The translations under genes were made by a program, and so were the position numbers. The notes under the pieces were generated by a model. That model was not told the DNA's origin and made no database searches. It was given only the letters and a program-made list of their open reading frames with translations. DNA of 64,000 nt from assembly GCA_039024635.1 (NCBI GenBank), contig JBCCQA010000021.1:44274-108273 (forward strand), given 5' to 3'. Source of the DNA: Kuafuiihalomonas sp039024635 (GTDB lineage: Bacteria > Myxococcota > Kuafuiibacteriia > Kuafuiibacteriales > Kuafuiibacteriaceae). Each line of letters begins with the position of its first letter. Position 1 is the stretch's first letter. This document shows positions 58,594 through 64,000 of this stretch, piece after piece.

Positions 58594-60344
58594 ATGAACA
58601 CCCTTGATACTCTGCTAAGAACCGTCGAGGCCATAGGCCCGATAGCCCTGAGAGCCGTTTCGAGTGGTCAGCTCGTACATCCGGCTTGCCACATGACGAA
58701 GGCGGACCCGGACGTTCTTGCCGAGTATGGGGTCGAAATTCCGGTCGCAGGCGGGATGACGCTCACGGCAAACATCTTCCGTTCCCGAAGAGCGGCACAG
58801 TCTGGTGAAGCGTGGCCTGTGGTCATGTGTGCTCATCCGTACGACAATCGCAAGACCGCATCCCAACACGGAACGCCGCTGAACGGTCCACCTCAACAGT
58901 ACCGGATCATTCCACAGGAACGACCACCCAGCTTCTCAGAGCTCACGAGCTGGGAGTCGCCGGACCCAAACTTCTGGGTTGGCGCGGGTTACGCCGTCGT
59001 CAACCTCAACCTTCCTGGCTATGCCTCGAGCGGCGGCCAGCCGTCCGTGTTCGGACGTGATCAGGCCGAAGGCTATCATGACGCGATCGAGTGGGTCGCC
59101 CAACAACCTTGGTGTACAGGTGCCATCGGTCTCAACGGAGTCAGCTTCCTCGCCATTAGCCAGTACTATGTGGCGGCCGGGGTCAGGGGGGGCGCCCTCC
59201 CTCAGCCCTGAAGGCTATCTGTCCGTGGGAGGGGCTCTCGGATCCGTATCACGATCTCTTCGCAGCCGGCGGGCTTCGGGAGCTGGGCTTTCCGGCGTTC
59301 TGGTGGTCCACCGAGGTCAAGGACACCATCAACGGCTCGGTCCAAGACTTCCTCGAGGTGGAAGGCTGTCTCCCGACCGAGTTTGCCGTCAGTCATCCAA
59401 CCTATGACCACTTCTGGAAGGCGAAACGAATCGAGCTCTCCAAAATCGAAGTTCCGATGCTGGTGTGTGCGTCCTTTTCGGATCACAACCTTCACACGCA
59501 AGGCTCCTTCCGAGCGTTCGTGGAAGCGTCTTCTCCATACAAGTGGGTCTACACTCATCGAGGTGGCAAATGGAGCTACTACTACGACCCTGCGGTCCAG
59601 GAGCTAACCAGGCGATTCATGGACTGTTTCGTCAAGCACGAAGACAACGGCTTTCACGAAACGGCTCGAGTCCGACTCGAAGTCCGCTCTTCCCGAGATG
59701 AGATCTACGAGGTCCGTGGAGAGTCGGAGTGGCCCATCGCAAGGACGGAGTATCGGCCCTTGTACTTGAGCGCCGACCAAACGCTGATAGGCGAGGCTTC
59801 CCAGACTGCCGATGAGCTGGTCTTCGACGCTCGCACCGGCTCACTGAGTTTCAGTCATTGTTTCGAGGCTCCGACCGAGTTGACGGGACACATCACAGCC
59901 CATCTAGGTCTGAGCGTAGAAGGCGAAGGGCGCGTCGGAGCTCCTGTCGACCTTGGTCTAGTCCTGTACGTTCGCAAGCGGGGACAGGACGGAAGAGTCG
60001 TCCCATTTTATGGTTCGGTAGGATCCGACAACGACGTTGTGTCTCGAGGTTACTTCCGCGCTGCGCTCCGAACGCTGGATCCAGAACGTTCGACGGAGGC
60101 GGTCCCGGTCCTAGCGGCCAATCGGCTCGAGGAGATCGTACCCGGTGAGCGCTTTGAGGCGGTGGTAGCCCTGTACCCCACGAGTCTTCGTTTCGAGGCC
60201 GGCGACGTCATCGAGTTGGTGGTAGCTGGACACGAAGTCGTAGCCTCCAATCCCTACCGAAAAGACCTCTCGATGAACCGCGGACGCTGCATCATTCACC
60301 TAGGGGCCCTCAACCCCTCCTATCTGCGGATTCCGGTAGTCTGA
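58594..60344 (+). pseudogene. CocE/NonD family hydrolase (peptidase S15) broken by a frameshift
   Basis: Two frames make up one enzyme of about 583 residues. The first (58594 to about 59190) has the alpha/beta-hydrolase core: VVMCAHPYDNRK, FWVGAGYAVVNLNLPGYASS and the nucleophile region GLNGVSFLAISQYY. The second starts in another frame with ALKAICPWEGLSDPYHDLFA and continues to 60344 with a C-terminal jelly-roll. The break is at a run of seven G (59186-59192). One added G restores a single frame. The cause may be a real mutation, slippage control or a sequencing error. An AraC regulator is divergent. Confidence 0.8.
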
Positions 60345-60476
60345 AGGCGGATGCCCCGGGGGAGGACTTGAAGCTCCACTATGTTGCCATAAGCGGATTT
60401 TGAAGTCGGCACCCGTCCGAATTCGGTCCAGAAAGGCATGATCTGACATGTCTGGTAGCTTCAGAGTCCGACGTGC

Positions 60477-60914
60477 ATGACTCGTCAGAATCAACTGTTC
60501 GAGGCCTGCAATCAGGCCTTGAGCACGTCTCCGGAGATGTGTTCGAACCCAGGGGGGTGCTGTGACGACTTCTCAAATCACATGCAGGATGTAAGCATGG
60601 GAGTGATGGGCGCGTGCGCTGCGAAGGTGAACTGCGACGAAGGCGATGTGCCGGCTTGCGGTGCACTTGGCACTTGCACCTGCGTCACGCCTGGTCAGTC
60701 CGAAAGAGGGTTTCCCGGTGGCGTTCCGACTGAACGAGTCGACATCCAGGATGTGCCCCTTCAGGGGTTTGAAGGAGTAGGCGCTGAAGCGTTCTGGTAC
60801 CTCTTTGGCAAAGAGTCCTACAGCGCGGAGGGCGTGCACCTGCCTGACGACCCCGTCGGTGCACTGCAGATGTTTCGACACCATAGCGGATTGAATAGGC
60901 AGATGGTTCAGTGA
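60477..60914 (+). CDS. Hypothetical cysteine-rich protein
   Basis: A 145-residue protein with 11 cysteines concentrated in the first half (PEMCSNPGGCCDD, GACAAKVNCDEGDVPACGAL, GTCTC). The second half has AEAFWYLFGKESYSAEGVHL and a MFRHHSG segment. No signal peptide and no family were recognised. It overlaps the next small membrane protein gene (TGATG). It lies at the left edge of the accessory island, which suggests it belongs to an effector-type or other mobile cassette. Confidence 0.5.
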   Translation: MTRQNQLFEACNQALSTSPEMCSNPGGCCDDFSNHMQDVSMGVMGACAAKVNCDEGDVPACGALGTCTCVTPGQSERGFPGGVPTERVDIQDVPLQGFEGVGAEAFWYLFGKESYSAEGVHLPDDPVGALQMFRHHSGLNRQMVQ

Positions 60915-61168
60915 TGGATACGAAGCTCAAAAGACTGAAGTTCATACAAAAAAGCCTTGTTACCAGCCTCGCTCTGGCCGTGATGTCCGCGTTGACGGCC
61001 TACCAGGCTCACGCAGGCGGATTGTCTGATATTACAGTCTGGTTGAGAGTTGGAGCTTTCGCTGCGTCTACTACTGCAGGCCTGCTCTTCTTGGCCTGCT
61101 TTTTGCTTGGGAGAGACGACCTATCGCAGGAGACGTTGTCAAAGGCGCGTACAAGCTCTATAAATTAA
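60914..61168 (+). CDS. Small hypothetical membrane protein, probably frame-broken
   Basis: About 84 residues. A basic N-terminus (MDTKLKRLKFIQKS) is followed by two hydrophobic stretches (LALAVMSALTAYQAHA and FAASTTAGLLFLACFLLG) and a short tail. In a different frame, the sequence from about 61095 continues as coding-like sequence, so the gene may have been longer before a frameshift. Its start overlaps the preceding stop. AT-richer than the main part of the window. Confidence 0.45.
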   Translation: MDTKLKRLKFIQKSLVTSLALAVMSALTAYQAHAGGLSDITVWLRVGAFAASTTAGLLFLACFLLGRDDLSQETLSKARTSSIN

Positions 61169-61326
61169 AAAGGAAAGTCTTTGAGGCTCTCGCCGACAGC
61201 GCCACCATTAAGGAGGGCATATACGAGTTCCTGGAGACGACAGCCACGGGGGTAAAAAACTATGTTGGCAGTCAAACTACGTGCCGCGGCGCATTTTTGA
61301 GCATCGGGTTGCCGGCCTTCGGATAG
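61095..61326 (+). pseudogene. Out-of-frame coding remnant
   Basis: A frame without its own start reads RRPIAGDVVKGAYKLYKLKR, then KVFEALADSATIKEGIYEFL and ETTATGVKNYVG, ending at 61326. It looks like a real helical protein but has no start codon and overlaps the end of the previous gene in another frame. It may be the middle of a gene split by single-base deletions. Confidence 0.35.
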
Positions 61327-61556
61327 ACCCGAAATCAATCAGAACGACAGCAGTTCCAGGTGGTAGAGAGGCGCGTGGTGTTGCCGAATATAAGAGGCTC
61401 ATGGAGATTACTGGCAATCGCGATGTCCGTAGTGCCCAAGATGTGGTTTCGAACGAGCGAACCCCATTGGCAAGAGACGCCGCGGACGTCTGGGGATTTC
61501 AAAACCGAGGCGTTGATTCGCTTGTACAATTGATAGGTTGCGAGGGAGGGTTATGA
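61281..61556 (+). CDS. Hypothetical protein, possibly the 3' part of a split gene
   Basis: A 91-residue frame from a GTG: RIDPKSIRTTAVPGGREARG, VAEYKRLMEITGNRDVRSAQ and VWGFQNRGVDSLVQLIG. No family recognised. Together with the two preceding pieces it forms a chain in three successive frames, so it may be the end of one decayed gene. It stops 3 bases before the leucine-rich-repeat gene. Confidence 0.35.
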   Translation: MPRRIFEHRVAGLRIDPKSIRTTAVPGGREARGVAEYKRLMEITGNRDVRSAQDVVSNERTPLARDAADVWGFQNRGVDSLVQLIGCEGGL

Positions 61557-61559
61557 TCC

Positions 61560-62375
61560 ATGCAGATTTTCGATCGCGGTCCTAATGCTGAGCGGGTAGT
61601 TTGCCCCGGCCCAGAAGACAGCATCAATGACGTGATTGCTGCAGTGAGGCAGCATCGTTCAGTGACCTTCTCCATTCATGCTGACTGGTCCAATTGGGAT
61701 CTAAGCTTCCTGGAAGAGGTTTCCAGCACGATCCGCCGCTTGAAAATTTTCGCTGGCAGAAGAGACCGGGTTGTTCTCCCGGCCTCTCTCCCCGCAGTGG
61801 AAGAGTTCACAGGCTTCATAGAGACTATCGAAGGCCGACTTCCGGAACTTCCGTTGGTCGCTCGGTTCAGTGCCTTGTGGGAGAGTTGCTTCCTCCAAGA
61901 CTTTCTCCAAGAGGCAAGTAGTGAGCTGCATAGTGTAAACGTTGCGGGGTACACTATGCCGACTCTAGACGCCCTGAGTAGTCTGATAAGGCCTTCTGTA
62001 GAAGAGCTAGAGGTCGAGGGACGTCGTCTTACGTGTCTGGTCGGTGAGGTCGCTTTGAATGTCCGAAGTCTTACATGTAACAGCCTTGGTCGGCTTACTG
62101 ATCTCGGTTTTTCGCCAGAATTAGTTCCTAGGCTTGAAGAGCTCGAAATCGAGTCGGCGAAGAAACTTACTGATGTGGCTAGCCTCAAGAGCTTGAGGAA
62201 TCTGAGGGTCCTGTCGTTGGAGGCGTGTGGAACTCTCGATACACTGGAGCCACTGATGAATCTGCCGCACCTGCAAGAGGCCTGGCTTGTAGCGACTAAG
62301 GTAAAGGATGGAAGGATGAGATGGCTCGGAGACCGTTTAAAGGCGTATGCTCGCGCTCGCCACTACGATATCTAG
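61560..62375 (+). CDS. Leucine-rich-repeat protein, possible immunity protein
   Basis: A 271-residue protein. The C-terminal 130 residues hold leucine-rich repeats: PSVEELEVEGRRLTCL, LNVRSLTCNSLGRLTDL, LVPRLEELEIESAKKLTDV, LKSLRNLRVLSLEACGTLD. There is no signal peptide. Small cytoplasmic LRR proteins of this kind are common as immunity proteins beside polymorphic toxins. No toxin domain was recognised in the preceding genes, so this role is only a possibility. A GAGGGAGG ribosome binding site lies about ten bases before the ATG. AT-richer than the main window. Confidence 0.65.
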   Translation: MQIFDRGPNAERVVCPGPEDSINDVIAAVRQHRSVTFSIHADWSNWDLSFLEEVSSTIRRLKIFAGRRDRVVLPASLPAVEEFTGFIETIEGRLPELPLVARFSALWESCFLQDFLQEASSELHSVNVAGYTMPTLDALSSLIRPSVEELEVEGRRLTCLVGEVALNVRSLTCNSLGRLTDLGFSPELVPRLEELEIESAKKLTDVASLKSLRNLRVLSLEACGTLDTLEPLMNLPHLQEAWLVATKVKDGRMRWLGDRLKAYARARHYDI

Positions 62376-62390
62376 GTTTTCGTAGCTGCA

Positions 62391-63185
62391 GTGACTGTGT
62401 ATTGCGCCGAAGAGACTGGGCGCCTTGAGGAGGCGAGGACCAGCACGGAATCGGATCTCGGTAGTCAAGACGACTGGTTAGACATGGACTCTGGAACCGA
62501 GGATGGCGAGATTCTCGATGCGGGCGAAAGCCCAGGCGACGCGGGACAGGATCGGCGTTGCGAGGAAGTGGTCGCAATTCAGGGTGGTGTGTTGCAGAGT
62601 ACCTGTGCAGATCCGCAATGCACTTCGGCGGGATTTTCGGAGCGAAGTATAGACGGATTCGCTATCGACAGGTTCGAGGTCTCTAATCGTGACTACGAGG
62701 AATGTGTGCTTTCAGGCGTTTGTCGACCTTCATCATGCCCCGGGTCGGCAACCTCCCCTGTGGTGTGCGTCGGTCGCGATGACGCAGCTAAGTTCTGCGA
62801 GTGGACCACTGGACGTCTTCCAAGGGGCGATGAGTTGGAGTGGCTTATCCGTGGACGCGAGGGAAGAGCTATTCCCTGGGGTGAGACCTACACACTGGGA
62901 GATGCTTGGCTCTTCGCTTAGTCTGACGGAACGAGTCCACGCGCTGTGAGTGAGGTGAGCAGTGATGTCACCCCCGAGTGCGTTGCCAACTTAATCGGAA
63001 ACGTAAGAGAGTGGGTGAGTGATGAATGACCCCGAGGCGCGAGTTTCATGAGGACAGTGGTCGGGGGGGGCTTTCTGTCCGTAGCATCGGGTCCGCGTAA
63101 TTCCTACGGGAGGGTCATCGTGAATATCTGGCCAAGTGATTTCTCGGCCGTTGATATCGGGTTTAGGTGCGCTTTTGACTGGTGA
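62391..63185 (+). pseudogene. SUMF1 (formylglycine-generating enzyme-like) gene with two in-frame stops
   Basis: One frame runs from 62391 to 63185 with SUMF1/FGE features in order: FAIDRFEVSNRDYEECV, SPVVCVGRDDAAKFCEWTTG, RLPRGDELEWLIRGREGRAI, PWGETYTLGDAWLFA, then GNVREWVSDE, VVGGGFLSVASGPRNSYGR and AVDIGFRCAFDW. A TAG at 62919 and a TGA at 63027 interrupt this frame without changing it. Nonsense decay is most likely. The N-terminal part is an acidic linker as in lipoproteins, but no full signal peptide remains. Confidence 0.7.
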
Positions 63186-63439
63186 TAACGTGTGATAACA
63201 ATTTTGATGGTAGTAACCTTTTGCTTATCCTGGGGACCAGAGGTGGATTGCGCAGCAGCTCAGTGTATCGAGAGTGCGATGAGTGTAGAACGTGAGTAAG
63301 CGTTGGCCGGCGAGATCGGCTCCGGCCGGAAAATCGAGAAAGCGGCCACCTGTGAGAGCTGCGTGACAGCGACTGGATTCGCGCTTCCGTGCGAGGTCAG
63401 CGGCGCCGAGCCGTAGTCTCGACGGATCCGTGATATCTT

Positions 63440-63766
63440 CTAGTCGTGGATACTCATGCGTCGCTCTTCAAGAGCGCGCCGCTCTTTTGATATTTGCTCT
63501 TTAATGTCTTCATAGTCTTCATCTTCGGCGCTCTTAAGTAGCGCGATGGCTTTCTCCAGAGACCGCGCGAGCCGGCTGAAGTCCCCTGGCCAAACGTAGA
63601 CGCGGCCTAGAACCGCCAGAACATAGCAAGCCGCCCGCACTTCTTGGAAGTCATCTGAATCAAGAGCGAACTCAATGCGTTCGTCGACATCAATGCCGCG
63701 AAAGAACGTCGCGAACCAGTCGGCGCCAGCATCATTATCCCACGGCTCGTCACCCCATGTACCCAT
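63440..63766 (-). CDS. DUF4259 family protein
   Basis: A 108-residue protein that starts MGTWGDEPWDNDAGADWFAT, the strong signature of DUF4259 (MGTWG...NDDA.DW). A helical region follows (EVRAACYVLAVLGRVYVWPG) and a charged C-terminus ends RMSIHD. Start 63766 was preferred over 63790 because the family begins at MGTWG. Function unknown; such proteins often lie among toxin and immunity genes. The bases between 63186 and 63439 show only a small GC hairpin and a GTGATAAC direct repeat. Confidence 0.8.
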   Translation of the reverse strand: MGTWGDEPWDNDAGADWFATFFRGIDVDERIEFALDSDDFQEVRAACYVLAVLGRVYVWPGDFSRLARSLEKAIALLKSAEDEDYEDIKEQISKERRALEERRMSIHD

Positions 63767-63949
63767 GACTGGAATGGAGTACATGGCCACCTGCGAATTG
63801 CAATGGTTAACGCCATCCTCTCTAAGGGCGTGCTGAAAATCGTCGGTATAGTTTGTAATGTCGCCGCTCGCCCGCGACTTTCGGATGCGGGCTGAGTCGG
63901 TCGAGCTTCACTGCGCGGCTTCGCGGCCGCCGCGTTTCCGTGCCGCTTG

Positions 63950-64000
63950 TCACGCAGGAGCCAGCAGCTTCGACATCCTCAGCAAGTTGTAGGCGGCCCC
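63950..64000 (-). mobile_element. 3' end of a transposase gene (truncated by window edge)
   Basis: The last 51 bases read on the minus strand encode GAAYNLLRMSKLLAPA followed by a stop. An AAYNLxRxxKLL ending is typical of DDE transposases of the IS5/IS1182 type. Most of the gene is outside the window. It fits the mobile nature of the last 3.5 kb. The region 63767-63949 has no clear gene. Confidence 0.55.

Overview
The window is 64 kb of GC-rich, densely coded DNA from a Gram-negative bacterium. It most resembles the Myxococcota / Bradymonadota part of the old Deltaproteobacteria. The pointers are a MYXO-CTERM-like C-terminal anchor on a large surface protein (31761-34637), many secreted lipoproteins with Gly/Ser/Asp-rich linkers, ECF sigma / anti-sigma pairs, a secreted caspase-fold protein, a sigma-54 activator with sigma-54-like promoters, and outer-membrane beta-barrels. 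Species and genus cannot be fixed from this window. No rRNA, tRNA or CRISPR array was seen.

Layout. 1-7.9 kb: 3' end of a probable RNA helicase, a CIA30/FKBP/lipoprotein operon, the bicarbonate transporter pair sbtA-sbtB, a methyltransferase and two large lipoproteins. 7.9-18 kb: a probable lipid or ester utilisation cluster (thioesterase, two lipases, PaaX-like regulator, outer-membrane barrel, acyl-CoA ligase, KAS III-like enzyme lacking the canonical His and Asn, SDR, Na+/solute symporter). 18-22 kb: lipoprotein, anti-sigma/sigma pair and a divergent secreted caspase-like protein.

22.2-31.7 kb: the most interesting region, a probable undescribed synthase-dependent exopolysaccharide locus. 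It has three transcription units: (i) a PIG-L deacetylase fused to a receiver-like domain, coupled to an ATP-grasp ligase; (ii) an NtrC-type activator divergent from a processive GT2 synthase; (iii) a tightly coupled six-gene operon of PHP hydrolase, TPR/beta-barrel exporter, BcsB-like periplasmic subunit, two tiny membrane proteins (one of 59 aa) and a 122-aa protein. Units (i) and (iii) each start with a sigma-54 (-24/-12) promoter match with exact GG-N10-GC spacing, placed so that the transcripts would be nearly leaderless. The activator gene lies between them.

31.7-44 kb: MYXO-CTERM surface protein, GlmS remnant, O-methyltransferase, SDR, CBS protein, a second member of the beta-rich lipoprotein family, rsgA, a His-rich mini-protein with two copies of a 15-residue repeat, a hybrid histidine kinase with an OB-fold-like sensor region and a universal stress protein. 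44.3-51.8 kb: a V/A-type ATPase operon in the order B-D-I-K-E-DUF2764-A, a circular permutation of the E-DUF2764-A-B-D-I-K order known from Chlamydia-type operons; the rotor subunit carries the sodium-binding residues. 51.8-60.3 kb: CrtI-like oxidoreductase, K+ channel remnant, HAD hydrolase, second ECF/anti-sigma pair, small redox and membrane genes, and an AraC regulator divergent from a CocE/NonD hydrolase broken by a frameshift at a run of seven G. 60.4-64 kb: an AT-richer accessory island with decayed or frame-shifted genes, a leucine-rich-repeat protein, a SUMF1-like gene with two in-frame stops, a DUF4259 protein and the 3' end of a transposase at the window edge.
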